Shown here: in pieces, positions 20,437 through 30,884 of the stretch
Position numbering within the stretch: position 1 is the stretch's first letter
Layout: every line of letters begins with the position of its first letter
NCBI GenBank assembly: GCA_963971405.1
Contig: OZ020491.1
Span: 5,822,855 to 5,886,854 of the forward strand
Direction of reading: 5' to 3'
Length of the DNA stretch: 64,000 bases
DNA from: Psococerastis gibbosa
Lineage: Eukaryota; Arthropoda; Insecta; Psocodea; Psocidae
Program-made: the position numbers and the translations under genes
Notes under the pieces: generated by a model
Seen by the model: only the letters and a program-made list of their open reading frames with translations
Told to the model about the DNA's origin: nothing
The model's database searches: none

Positions 20437-20845
20437 CGCGGAACCCTAACATTCTGAAAATGTGCAGGCTTTTTTGACTGGTGACTATTTAACAAGTTAT
20501 ATTTTACATTCGAACACATTTATTCTTACATAATATATTTCGGCAAGTATTCTTCTCTTCCTTAATGCTCCTTAATTATTTTTCAAATTCGATAATGGAA
20601 CATTAGATTAATGGATATAGGAAAGCACTAGTAATCCAAAGTTAAGAAGCGCAGCTTTAAAGCAGAATTACTCATTGAATATCTACGGCATATGAGCGCT
20701 AGTGAAGTAAATCCCTTCTGGACTCATTTATTCCCCCCCCCCCTCCCCCCAGACGGTCGCCCCCAATTCACGCTCCAAACGAAAAATCGATTGGTGCTCC
20801 CATTATGGGTTTAACTAGAGTTATACATATGTTATATCCATGTAT

Positions 20846-21057
20846 GCCAACGGCCATACCAAGTTGAGTCCACCTGAGCAGAGCCTTTTAAAAACTGCAG
20901 CAAACTAGGTAGTGTGAACATCGTTGGCAGGGGAACATGGGAGGACTTGATAAAGGGCTAGGCAGTCTAAGTTGCGTTTTGAATTCTCCGTATTAATCGT
21001 GTGATTTTAACTACACTATGTTCCCCAAGCGGTTCGAAATGCAACAAAATCAGGAGG
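20846..21057 (+). repeat. 5S rRNA-derived SINE with best-preserved 5S head
   Basis: It begins GCCAACGGCCATACCAAGTT, which differs from the animal 5S rRNA start GCCAACGACCATACCA by one base over 16. It then follows the family body to ATCAGGAGGT. The tail is truncated. This copy is the main reason for the 5S assignment. Confidence 0.85.
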
Positions 21058-21123
21058 TATTTAGAATAATCAAAGCACGCCTTGAATACTTCCAAAGTTC
21101 CAACGTGACCGTAAGGCGTGACT

Positions 21124-21260
21124 GGTCAAAGCTTCTTCTTCTTCATTTTCTGGCTCTAGAGCCCTTGATGAGCTTTGGCCTGCTCGACAACATTCCTCCA
21201 GTCATCTCTGTTTTCTATAACTCTCCACCATCTACGGACTCCCAACTCGCAAAAGTCAGT
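21124..21260 (-). pseudogene. LINE C-terminus with (GAA)n tail
   Basis: The minus-strand peptide CELGVRRWWRVIENRDDWRN continues VVEQAKAHQGL and a stop, followed by a (GAA)n tail (TTC repeats, 21130-21143). It belongs to the same family as 16000-16315 and 22770-22905, truncated to about 40 codons. Confidence 0.8.
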
Positions 21261-21387
21261 TTGACTGGTCAAATGCAAATTGGCCGAAGATTGGTCGGAG
21301 AAGACACCAGAAATTCGAAACATAAACTTGGCCGGAACGAATATTCTATCGCTCCTATACATAAAATAGAGCTCTAGCTTCAATATT

Positions 21388-22236
21388 ACAAAGAACCCGT
21401 CCGAGTTTACTCGAACATGCTTTCCAATTTATAAAAATTAGTAGATAGAGAAAATGAGTAATTTCATGGTAAATAATTTTCCTATAGTTAAATTTCCGAT
21501 ATCTCGGGGGGGGGGGGGGTGCCAACTGACGTCACTGGAGGTGAGGTAAATTCTAGATAGGTCAGACCAACGCATTACCACACAGCAATACTGGCAGGGC
21601 ACGCAATGCATTTGAGCGTGAATTTTCTATCATTTAAAAAAAAAAAACTTTTTTTGTACAAACCAAATACTTTTCTGGGAAAGCAAGCAACCTGTCCAGT
21701 TTCGTTACTCAATTTAACACCTAAGACATACCTGAAACAAGAAATCACCGATAGAAAGGTTTCATAGAAAAATTATTTTTTAGTCATTTTTCATTAAAAT
21801 TTAGTTATTTTTATTTTTTTACCCCCAGAAGCAAACTATCAAGGGGCAAGCAACCCCCCGCATTTTATCAACATTAATAACAACTACAATATATGTGAAT
21901 TTAAAAGAAATCGTTGCAGGCGTTTTAGGGAAATAATTTTTTTAGACGTTTTTTGGGAGTTTTTTGAGAATAAAACCCCCCAAAATTGAGTTAGCCCAAA
22001 ATAAAAAAGAATTGTTCCGAGGCATGATTTTTATAAACCTACATGCCAAATTTCATTGAAATCCATCCAGTAGTTTGCCAGGAAATCGATGAATAGAGCG
22101 ACAGACAGACATTTCGTAAAAACCACTTTTTTGGGTTCCTGGGACCTCAAAACGTGTAAATCCGTTGAAATCTCGGAATCGAAAATTTCGACCGTCACAA
22201 AGCGTTCCTTATACTACGTATAAATTGGAAAGCAAA
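21388..22236 (+). mobile_element. HINE-like repeat, complete copy 5
   Basis: It runs from AAGAACCCGTCCGAGTTTAC to the terminal hairpin TTATACTACGTATAAATTGG then AAAGC(A)n. The subterminal TGCTTTCCAATTTATA near the 5' end is the inverted match of the hairpin's outer strand. A G run lies at about 21507-21519. The GTCT array is short here (ACAGACAGACA). Confidence 0.95.
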
Positions 22237-22769
22237 AACACCCCTGTTCTCCTTATAAACATCAAACGACAAAGAAAAAACTTCTTTGAGGGAAAATACC
22301 ACAAGAAATCTGAAAGCTCGAGGGGTAAATAGTTGTTCGACCTTGACCCTGATAAAAATAAGGTGAACAAAAAGACTTAGGCCTACTGACCGGGAAGTGA
22401 GGGTTGCGAAGGTTACACGGCGTCCGGGGGTCAGGGGCTAAAAGAGGTTGGGGAAGATGTCGCTCCCACCCCCTCCCCCCTATTACCAACCTTTTTGTAC
22501 ACAACCCCCCCACTCCCTCGCCTCTCATCTCAAGCTGGACGTTTTCCCGCCTTTGCTTAGACATTTATTTGCTCGCCTTTTTCATCGTTCAGGATTGAGT
22601 TACACTTTAATGACCGCAAGCTGTTGTCTTACGTCTTGACAGTAAAAATTAAGCGTGCGTAAGCTGATACAAGTGTCCGAAATAATGGTATAGCAATCGA
22701 TAGTATTGCATATTTGTAACGAGCCGGGCAAGTTGAAAAAAATCAATCACATGTAACCATTAAATCTTC
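22237..22769. other. Unassigned spacer
   Basis: No gene is recognised. Overlapping ORFs at 22262-22639 on both strands are Pro/Ser-rich, contain C/G runs and lack domains. Confidence 0.55.
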
Positions 22770-22905
22770 ATCTTCTTCTTCTTCTGGTTCAACCTATGTA
22801 CAGCCCTTCATGAGCCTGCTTGACAACTGTCCTTCAGCCAACTCGGTTTTGTAAAACGCTCCACCATCTACGGACTCCCAAGTTTCAGGTCAGCCTCCAA
22901 GTCAA
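22770..22905 (-). pseudogene. LINE C-terminus with (GAA)n tail
   Basis: On the minus strand LGVRRWWSVLQNRVG is followed by a stop, then RTVVKQAHEGLYIG and a (GAA)n tail. It is paralogous to 21124-21260 but independently inserted and more damaged. Confidence 0.75.
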
Positions 22906-22929
22906 CCTTTTTATATCATTTTAATTAGA

Positions 22930-23000
22930 ACCATTAAATATTGTACATTCCAAAACTTTCTATGTTCACCCCATAAGAGGCTCACTGGCTAAATTGTACT
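22930..23000 (+). repeat. Stray unit of the 24-25 kb tandem repeat
   Basis: TTCCAAAACTTTCTATGTTC and CCCCATAAGAGGCTC match the end of the last unit at about 25130-25165. The match is short and isolated. Confidence 0.6.
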
Positions 23001-23096
23001 GCTAATGTCAGCTTATAAAACACTTGAGACGATCCGGGAAAAAGGAAACATCAGTGAGGAGATTTTTTTTTAATTTTTCAATTTTAATTTTTTAAA

Positions 23097-23938
23097 AGAA
23101 GAACCGGTCCGAGTTTACTCAAACATGCTTTCCAATTTATCAACATTAGTGGATAGAGGAAATGAGTAACTCCATGGTAAATAATTTTCCAGTGGTTAAA
23201 TTTCCGATGTCTCGGGGGGGGGGGGGGGGGTTGTCCACCTGACGGCATCGGAAGTGAAATAAATTCTAGATAGGTCAGTCAATACATTAATTACCACACA
23301 GCAATAATGGCACGGTACGCAATGCATTTAAACGCGAATTTCCTATCATTTCAAAAAATAATTTTTTGTGAAAAACCAAATAGATTTTTGGGAAAGCAAT
23401 CTGTCCAGTTTCGTTACTCAATTTAACACCTAAAACATGACAGAAGGCAGAAATCATCGATAGAAAGGTTTCACAGAAAAATTATTTTTTAGTCATTTTT
23501 CATTAAAATTAAGTTATTTTTATTTTTTTACCCCCAGAAGCAAACTATCAAGGGGCAAGCGACCCTCCGCATTTTGTCAACATTAATAACGACTACAATA
23601 TATGGGAATTCAAAAGAAATCATTGTAGCCATTTTTGAGAAATAATTTTTTTAGACGTTTTTTTGGAGTTTTTTGAGATTAAAACTCCCCAAATTGAGTA
23701 AGCCCAAAATAAAAAAAATAGTCTCGAGGCATAATTTTTTTAAACCTACATGCAAAATTTCATCAAAATCGATTGAGCAGTTTGCCCGGAAATCAACGAA
23801 CAGACAGACTGACAGACATTTCGCAAAAACCACTTTTTTCGGTTCCTGGGACCTGTAAATCCGTTGAAATCTCGGAATCGAAAATTTCGACCATCACAAA
23901 GCTTTCCTTATACTACGTATAAATTGGAAAGCAAAAAA
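23097..23938 (+). mobile_element. HINE-like repeat, complete copy 6
   Basis: Both ends are intact, with AAGAACCGGTCCGAGTTTAC at 5' and the hairpin TTATACTACGTATAAATTGG/AAAGC followed by seven A at 3'. A G run of about 16 lies at 23214-23230. There is no coding potential. Confidence 0.95.
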
Positions 23939-24119
23939 AGATTAATCGCATGCAAACAATTTAATGAATGTATCCGATTGAACTTTATATTGTATTTCAC
24001 CGAAAATGCATATTTTAGATTTAAACGGGAGAAACTATTTTTGTTGCGTTCTTATATTCAAATTTATAAATTAACTAATTAAAATTATTATACGATATAT
24101 AATATTGTATAATGATAAT

Positions 24120-25190
24120 TACCCTGTGATGCTTAGAACCTTTAAATACCTTCCAAAACTCATTCCAGTCAAGGCATGTAGTGTAGTGGTACAGACTCTG
24201 ACTTTCACCCGAAAGGTTGCTGGTTCGAGTGCTACACTTGCTATACATTTTCTGGGCATGCTTTGGAGGGCATGTAAAGCAGACGGTCCCAGGCCTTCCT
24301 AGAGAGGGCTTTATAGTCCTAACTCCGCTAGGTTGGGTTTGTAATAGAACAAAAAGTCCTTATTTATTTATTTTTTTCCTTATTCTCCCCATAGAATGGT
24401 TATGAAAGCTCAGACATGATCTCAATCCAGCTCTGACAAGCCAGCTATCAAAATTCTTCAGGCGACCCTGGAAAGTTGAAAAAATTGTGCCTGTGATGCT
24501 GAGAACCTTCAACTTTCTGAAATTCTCCGGTGACACCCTAAACTGAGTCACCATCTACTGTGCTCCTCAAAGAAGTCTCTTTATATGCAGCACCAAAAAA
24601 ACAACAAAAAACGTAAAATGGCTCTGAAGTTGTATTGCATTGCTAAATCAGGCTCTAAAAAACCAGCAATCAAAATTCTTCAGGCGACCCTGGAAAGTTG
24701 AAAAAATTGTGCCTGTGATTCTTAGAACCTTCAACTTTCTGAAATTCCCCGGTGACACCCAAAACTGAAACACTATCTACTATGCTCCTCTAAGAACTCT
24801 CTCCATATTCACCATAAAAAGGTAAAAAGGCTCTGAAGTTGTATTGTTAAATACGACTCTGACAGATCAGCTATCAAAATTCTTCAGGAAAGTTGAAAAA
24901 ATCTGTCCCTGTGATGCTTAGAACCTTCAACTTTCTGAAATTCCCCGGTGACACCCAAAACTGAAACACTATCTACTATGCTCCTCTAAGAACTCTCTCC
25001 ATATTCACCATAAAAAGGTAAAAAGGCTCTGAAGTTGTATTGTTAAATCCGGCTCTGACAGATCAGCTATCAAAATTCTTCAGGAAAGTTGAAAAAATCT
25101 GTCCCTGTGATGCTTGGAACCTTCAAATACCTTCCAAAACTTTCTCTATTCACCCCATAAAATGGTTATGCGAGGCTCAGCAGTTGTATT
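24120..25190 (+). repeat. Tandem array of ~200-bp units (about five)
   Basis: ATCAAAATTCTTCAGG recurs at about 24448, 24669, 24871 and 25069, giving spacings near 200-220 bp. Each unit also holds CTTAGAACCTTCAACTTTCT and GGTGACACCC. A first partial unit precedes 24176 and is split from the next by a SINE. The third and fourth units are nearly identical, which suggests recent unequal exchange or conversion. Confidence 0.9.
24176..24372 (+). repeat. tRNA-derived SINE inserted in a tandem unit
   Basis: Head TGTAGTGTAGTGGTACAGAC, B-box GGTTCGAGTGCTAC, body GGGCATGCTTTGGAGGGCAT and CGCTAGGTTGGGTTTGTAAT, tail TTATTTATTTATT. Compared with 7781 it lacks part of the middle (GTTGAGTGTAAG). It separates the motif TTCCAAAACTC from the CCCCATAGAATGGTTATG that normally follows it closely. 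Confidence 0.9.
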
Positions 25191-25750
25191 GTTTTTAATT
25201 GAAGTTTCATTACAAAGCAGCTGAAAGCCGAGAGGGAAAACAGAGAGAAGAGAAGACAAAATGTCTATGAGAGACGGAGATAGACAGAGTTTTCAAAACT
25301 TTTTGTCTCTCCTAAGCATAAATGCCTTTCTAGTTACCCAACTAATTTGGAAGGAAAACCAAATTGAATAATATTCTTCTCTTTGAGAATTCCCCCTTCT
25401 CTCTAAAGCCCCCACCCCTCCCCTTTTAGTTACCCCCCATCTTATTTTATTTCATTTTCTTTAACAAACTTTTATTTCTTTGGTTTTCTTCTTTTTCTTT
25501 CTTTTCCTTCAAATAAAAAAAAGAAGAAACTTGGCACTTAATTTCATTTTGGTGGAACTTTTTCTGTTAAACATTCTGAAACAGTTTCTTTTTAGAGATA
25601 GATTAAATATATGAAGATGTAGGATAACTAGAAAACAATATAAAATTTAGTTAAATGTACCAAATACTAAAAATCCCTTTCGGCTCTGGCCGATCAGGTG
25701 GGAGGAGGTTTCATGCAAGCGCAGACTTCTAAAAGTAAAATTACGCTCTC
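25191..25750. other. Unassigned spacer with pyrimidine-rich tracts
   Basis: T- and C-rich tracts are seen around 25375-25520. AATCCCTTTCGGCTCTGGCC at about 25671 is repeated at about 37820, indicating a small dispersed repeat. No gene is seen. Confidence 0.55.
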
Positions 25751-25754
25751 TATT

Positions 25755-26480
25755 GGCGGCAATTCCACTTCAATATTCCAACAGTATTCCGTCATTTGTG
25801 CATCAAAAATTGAAGAGATGTTTGTTTTAAGGAGACTATTATGTAGATGCTTAACTTATCTATTATAAATTAAGTGGAAGAAATTACAGCTTTTAGAAGT
25901 AAGCTATAGAGGCACCTCGTAGACCAATGCTTATATGTGGAGGACATGATGTGGGACTAGACAGCTGGTGTTCTTTTCATGAGTCTATAGGTATATTGGT
26001 ATTCATGATTCCATGCTCTAGGCTATTTTTAAGTGCTTTATTTATTTATTTATTTATTGACTTATTGCTATTGTGTCTTAGATTTTAGAACGCCTATTGT
26101 TTCATATTATGACTCAATACAGAGATATTCAATTCTATTCTAAGTAAAAAAAAGTAAATTCGTGTCGGGGTGGTACTACCCGTGGTACAGGAGTTTTCAG
26201 GTTGCATCAACAGCCTCCTGTTTAACCTATCGACAGTCAGGGAAGACTGCCGGGACCGCCGGCTTTACATGCCCTCCGAAGCATGATAGTCAGAAGATAA
26301 ATAATTGTACCACTAGAAAATTTTGGCATTCGGGTGGGACTCGAACCAGTCACCTTCTGGATGATAGTCCGAGTCGTTACCTCTACGCCATTCTGACTAC
26401 TATTCTAAGTTATAATATGATAGCTAGAGGCTTATTATTGATGCATAAATGACGGAATATTGACAAGTGGAACAGCCGCC
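25755..26480. mobile_element. 726-bp MITE with GGCGGC ends
   Basis: The inverted ends GGCGGCAATTCCACTTC and, reversed, GGCGGCTGTTCCACTTG are followed by matching CAATATTCC and TCCGTCATTT(A/G)TGCATC on both sides. TATT flanks both ends (25751-25754, 26481-26484). Its ends resemble those of the 36971 element (GGCGAGTATTCCACTGG), so it is a likely relative. It contains a SINE-like piece at 26240-26400. Confidence 0.75.
26240..26400 (-). repeat. tRNA-SINE-related segment
   Basis: Reading on the minus strand, a tRNA-like part (GGACTATCATCCAGAAGG, then GGTTCGAGTCCCAC) is followed by GCTTCGGAGGGCATGTAAAG. Spacing and body differ from the main SINE family, so this is a diverged relative. Confidence 0.6.
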
Positions 26481-26489
26481 TATTGCTAA

Positions 26490-26873
26490 GGCGCCCATTC
26501 TATTGACCGGCTAGGGCTATTTCCAAAAACAGTGACGTGGTAGCAGACATTCAAGACTTAGGTTGCGTTTCCATCGATCTCGCATTGCAGAATGCAAATG
26601 ACATTGACGGAAATTAGAATTTTTATTTTTATAGAAATCTATTAAAATGTTTGTACTTAACATATCCCATGACGCCATTTTTTAATTTTAGTTTGTTTGT
26701 TTGTGATTTTACTGTATGATCATTGATCAATTTTAACTATGGCATAGAGGAAAATAAACATTTCCGTCAATTCTGCAATGCGAGGTCGGTGGAAACTCCA
26801 CCTAAGTCTTGAATATCTGCTACCACGTCACCGTTTTTGGAAATAGCCCTAGCCGGTCAATGGAATGGGCACC
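26490..26873. mobile_element. 384-bp MITE with long inverted ends, copy 2
   Basis: It is flanked by exact TAA duplications (26487-26489, 26874-26876). The ends GGCGCCCATTCTATTGACCG and its mirrored partner (reversed GGTGCCCATTCCATTGACCG) continue for over 100 bp. The interior TTTTACTGTATGATCATTGA is the reverse complement of that in copy 1, so the two copies lie in opposite orientation. Confidence 0.93.
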
Positions 26874-27295
26874 TAAATTCTAAAATCTAAATTCAGATTC
26901 AAATCGTATACTTCAACACAAACAATGCAAATACTAGTATTTCTTCGATCAAATAAATATTGGTTCGAGCTAATGATTGGTTAAAAAAGCAAACCGAAAA
27001 AAGTCCACAAATTTTTGAAATAAAATTGTGTTTTTCGCACCGATGGTTTCGTCTGGCTGCAACCTATCCATTGAATTTATTATCAAATGCTTATTCTAGT
27101 ATAGCCCAGCGTAAAACTGGTTCAAAGAGGCTGAGTTTGAAGCATTTACACGACAATTAGCAACAATTTCCTGAAAAATTTACTGCAATGGCTTTGCCCA
27201 GTTCGCATCTATACAATTCACATTTTTGAGTGTAGTGTAAGGTAATTTATGTCTTTGGAAATTCACAATTATAACAACAGTACAAAATGCTTACC
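26874..27295. other. Unassigned spacer
   Basis: It is A+T-rich. One 66-codon ORF at 26960-27160 has no recognisable domain. Confidence 0.55.
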
Positions 27296-27370
27296 AACTC
27301 CGCCAGGTTGGCTTAGTAATAGAACAAAAAAATTCAATATTTATTTTATTTATATTTTATTTATAATTTA
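27296..27370 (+). repeat. tRNA-SINE 3' fragment
   Basis: AACTCCGCCAGGTTGGCTTA, then TAATAGAACAAAAAAATTCA and an ATTTATTTTATTTAT tail match the 3' end of the SINE family. The tRNA-like head is absent. Confidence 0.8.
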
Positions 27371-27548
27371 TTTATTTATAATACAGTCATTATATTGCTT
27401 TTTGTTGACCAGGCTACTCTAATTCTCTGGACATTATACCCAGAAAAGGGAATCGAGAAAAAAATCTGGATAGAGATTGAACCAGCTATAAAATTAAATA
27501 TGAATCAATCGAAATCAAACTCAAGACGACCAACGTAGACCCCTGGCC

Positions 27549-27715
27549 CACGGCCAGAAGGGGGGGTCCAGACCCCCTGGACCCCCCCCCCCCCGCCTCC
27601 AAAATATTTGCAGCATACACTAGTTTGAATGGAGTTTTAAATGCATTGCGGTTACCTCACCTCCGGTGACGTCAGATTCCCCCCCCCCCCGAAAAAATTT
27701 CTGACTACGACCCTG
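27549..27715. mobile_element. 167-bp hAT-type element
   Basis: It starts CACGGCCAGAAGGGGGGG and ends CTGACTACGACCCTG, with flanking octamers CCCTGGCC (27541-27548) and CCCGGGCC (27716-27723), 7 of 8 identical. The interior is the reverse complement of that in 19746-20149 (CACCTCCGGTGACGTCAG). The C/G runs at 27580-27594 and 27679-27690 are long. Confidence 0.75.
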
Positions 27716-27765
27716 CCCGGGCCTACTCAAAATTCCTTACCGTTCAATTCAACAATTTATCTATT

Positions 27766-27969
27766 AAATATTGACTTTTTTTGTTCTATTACTAAGCGAA
27801 CCTAGCGGAGTTAGGGCTGTAAAGTCCTCTCTTACACTCAACTAGGAAGACCCGGGACCACCTGCTTTACATGCCCTCCGAACTATGGCCAGAGAATGTA
27901 GAAAATGTGGGACTCAAACCAACATCCTTTCGGGTGAAAGTCGGAGTCCGAACCACTACTCTGCTAAAT
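27766..27969 (-). repeat. tRNA-derived SINE, near-complete
   Basis: From the tail side: TATTGACTTTTTTTGTTCTA, CTAGCGGAGTTAGGGCTG, CTTTACATGCCCTCCGAACT, then the tRNA-like head with GGGACTCAAACCAACATCC and GTCCGAACCACTACTCTGC. Its head end abuts the target duplication of the next element. Confidence 0.88.
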
Positions 27970-27982
27970 TTATTAGCTAAAT

Positions 27983-28168
27983 GTAACTGCAAAGGCTTTC
28001 ACGGCTGGAGTCAAATGAAGAACCAGTAGAATCCGAGCCACCGAGGTACAACCTTCGAAGTCTACGCAGCGCCACTGAAGATGTCGACCGCAGATGTTGA
28101 CGAAACGTTTAGAAGTTCACTTTCAATCCGACCACGGCCCATCAGCCCGGATTCTACTGGTTCTTCAT
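27983..28168 (+). mobile_element. Penelope-like terminal element with hammerhead-like core
   Basis: A 186-bp insert is bounded by the exact 13-bp duplication TTATTAGCTAAAT (27970-27982, 28169-28181). Perfect 18-bp inverted arms GAAGAACCAGTAGAATCC / GGATTCTACTGGTTCTTC (28017-28034, 28149-28166) enclose CTGAAGA (28075-28081), the hairpin GTCGAC/GTTGAC and GAAACGTTT (28102-28110). CTGANGA, helix II and GAAA with an ACGT palindrome follow the hammerhead layout known in Penelope-like elements. One extra U lies between CTGAAGA and the helix. No reverse transcriptase is attached. Confidence 0.65.
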
Positions 28169-28181
28169 TTATTAGCTAAAT

Positions 28182-28471
28182 ATTTAAAAGGAAATTCCCA
28201 CAGACGCAATAGCCCCAACGAGGTTATGCCATTATAATACCAAGCATAGCTAATCTGGTACAACCTAAATACCTTTAGGTAGCCTATCATATCAATTGTG
28301 TTATAAAATAATCGAATTTTCTTCGGTAGATATCCCATTGTATTAGACACGACCTGTCTAACTATACAGGTAATTAGGCTATCGTACACGAATGTAATAC
28401 CTGTACAACTGGTTCAGGTCATAGGAACCTTGCGTTTGGAATACGTACGGTACAGTAGAAGTCCAAATATA
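28182..28471. other. Unassigned spacer
   Basis: It is A+T-rich with no recognised element. The ORF at 28165-28389 begins inside the Penelope-like duplication and is not supported. Confidence 0.55.
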
Positions 28472-28479
28472 CCTGTAGC

Positions 28480-28708
28480 CAGTGGCGTAACAGTAGGGTA
28501 GCAAGCTACACAAGGCGTAAGGAAGGGGGTCCCCGCTGAAAGGAAAAAAAATGTAATTTTTGGGGGATTTTCAGAATAAATAAATAAAAATAAAACTAAT
28601 TTAAGAAAAGAAAATGCAATTTTATAAGCAAAAACTAAGTTAAGTACGTGATTGCACAAAATTGTGCTCTGTTTTGCGTAAGGGCCCCCAAAATTGGTTG
28701 CGCCACTG
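28480..28708. mobile_element. 229-bp hAT-type element
   Basis: The ends CAGTGGCGTAAC and GTTGCGCCACTG are inverted, and the exact 8-bp duplication CCTGTAGC flanks them (28472-28479, 28709-28716). It is non-coding. Confidence 0.92.
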
Positions 28709-28716
28709 CCTGTAGC

Positions 28717-29905
28717 TATATATGGTATATTTATATCATATAGTAAATTAAATGACTCAGAGCTCATATTTTCTCCATTTGGTATTCTAATTTGAGTTAC
28801 ACCACTGCCATTGCATTTGGCTAGCTCAGTGCTGGATAAGCGACGCTAGGCTTTCCTTAATAGAATGGGCGTGCAGCCGTCTGGTCCTATGAGCCTATGT
28901 CGGCTATGAGCCTATAAACTATTAAATAAATAAATAAAATAAAAAAATAAAATATTACCATTTAATTTAAAATACAAAGACCTAAAAGCCCAATAAAATG
29001 CAAATCTTACTCAGAAAATTTTAGTATAATATATAATATAAATTCTTTCGAGAAAAATTTCCTTTACTACATGAAATCTCAACTAAGGCTGTAAGATAGA
29101 TATTTTTGAGTTATTTGACGTTCTGCAATAAACATCTAGTGCGGTTGCTCTCAAATGTTACGGACAAATTACTTTTACCCTATCACAAAAAAAAAAATGC
29201 TATAAGTTTCTGGCACATAGTCGGAATAAAAAGGTAGCGCAGGCTAAAGTTAATAACAGGCTAAATTCTCGACGTAAAGCTCCGTAAATCTGTAATTAAT
29301 TTTTAATTAAAAGTTACTCGCTGGGCTAATGTTAGCGTGTAAGCGAACTAATTGATCCATTGCATTTTTACTACACCTTGTCATTTAATATGGGTAGCCA
29401 TTGAAATGTAATTATGAACCGCGAATACATGCAAAATGTACACGTAATGGGGAATTTTTCCTAGCGGACGTCATTTGCTTAGGTGACTGGGCTTGGTTGC
29501 TGCTCGCTACGGGAGTCGAATTTTAAGTAGATCCTTGCTTCCATTGCTAGTGCCATAAACCGTAGCTAATTTTCAATTCAGAGGAGCGAATGAGCCTCGC
29601 GTCTAATAATAATAATAATATTAAAAAAAACATTTTTTTTAATTCCTTCATCCGTTCCTCCATGGATTAAGGGCATATATTCAACAGAAACTAAAAGGCA
29701 TATAAAATTTAATAGAGTAGGTACCAAAAACCCCCTGAAGGGTTTGTCTGCGCTAGTTTGACTACAAGATGTCCCCTCAGAAAGAAAAAGAAATGATTTT
29801 CAAATATTAAATATAAACCCTAAGTTATCCTTTACTACAAGACATTTACTGAAGAGACTAATAATCATATTAAAAATAATAATAATAATAATAAATATTG
29901 AAATA
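28717..29905. other. Unassigned spacer
   Basis: No gene or clear repeat is seen over about 1.2 kb. (AAT)n microsatellites occur at 29607-29621 and at 29874-29894. The sequence around 29280-29580 is less A+T-rich and could be single-copy. Confidence 0.5.
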
Positions 29906-30797
29906 CAAAAGAACCGGTCCGAGTTCACTCGAACATGCTTTCCAATTTATCAAAATTATTAGATAGAGAAAATTAGTAATTTTATGGCAAATATTTTTCC
30001 TATGGTTAAGTTTCCGATATCTCGGGGGGGGGGGGGGGGCGGTTGTCCACCTGACGTCACTGGAAGTGAGGTAAATTCTCGATAGGTCAAACAAACACAT
30101 TAATTACCACACAGCAATAATGGCAGGGCATGCAATGCATTTGAGCGCGAATTTTCTATCATTTTTTTCAAAAAATAATTTTTTGGGCAAAACCAAATAT
30201 TTTTTTGGGAAAGCAACCTATCCGGTTTCGTTACTCAATTTAACACCTAAAACATGCTTGAAGGTAGAAATCATCGATAGAAAGGTTTCGCATTTTTTAG
30301 TCATTTTTTCATTAAAATTTAGTTATTTTTATTTTTTTACCCCCAGAAGCAAACTATCAAGGGGCAAGCGACCCCCCGCATTTTGTCAACATTAATAACG
30401 ACTACAATCTACGAGAATTTAAAAGAAATCGTTGTAGCCGTTTTTGAGAAATAATTTTTTTAGACGTTTTTTTGGAGTTTTTTGAAAATAAAACCCCCCC
30501 AAATTGAGTTAGCCCAAAAAACGAAAAAATGGTCCCGAGGTATGATTTTTTTGAACCTACATGCCAAATTTCACTCAAATCCACTGAGTAGTTTGCCCGG
30601 AAATCGACGAACAGACAGACCGACCGACAGACCGACCGACAGACAGACATTTTGTAAAAACCACTTTTTTGGGTTCCTGGGACCTCAAAACGTTTAAATC
30701 CGTTGAAATCTCGGAATCGAAAATTTCGACCATCACAAAGCTTTCCTTATACTACGTATAAATTGGAAAGCAATACGTATAAATTGGAAAGCAAAAA
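29906..30797 (+). mobile_element. HINE-like repeat, complete copy 7 with doubled 3' end
   Basis: The 5' end AAAGAACCGGTCCGAG, a G run at 30025-30040 and an expanded GACAGACAGACCGACC array (about 30611-30650) are present. The terminal hairpin TTATACTACGTATAAATTGG/AAAGC is followed by a second partial copy (ATACGTATAAATTGGAAAGC) before the A run. The doubled terminus is unique among the copies here. Confidence 0.95.
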
Positions 30798-30884
30798 GTA
30801 GATACAGCGAGATTCTCTTCTACACCTAACTGTATATCAACGATAGTTTAATTGAAATATTTGTCGTACATAGTAGACTACATC

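Noticed and set aside
21018-21377. 119-codon ORF on the plus strand
   Set aside because: It runs across a SINE end, antisense through a LINE tail, and on into unique sequence; it is composite and has no domain.
21388-22236. Classical Helitron end (TC...CTRR) on the HINE-like family
   Set aside because: The termini lack TC and CTRR; the asymmetric-repeat Helentron model fits better.
22262-22639. Proline-rich coding gene
   Set aside because: ORFs overlap on both strands across C/G runs and have no domain or codon pattern.
24120-25190. Regularly spaced repeats resembling a CRISPR array
   Set aside because: Units are ~200 bp and similar along their whole length, with no short repeat plus unique spacer pattern and no cas genes; the DNA is animal.
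30402-30697. Short ORFs with SLPGNRRTDRQTD-type peptides
   Set aside because: The peptide is a translation of the GACA array and its flanks in the HINE-like repeat, with no sign of selection.
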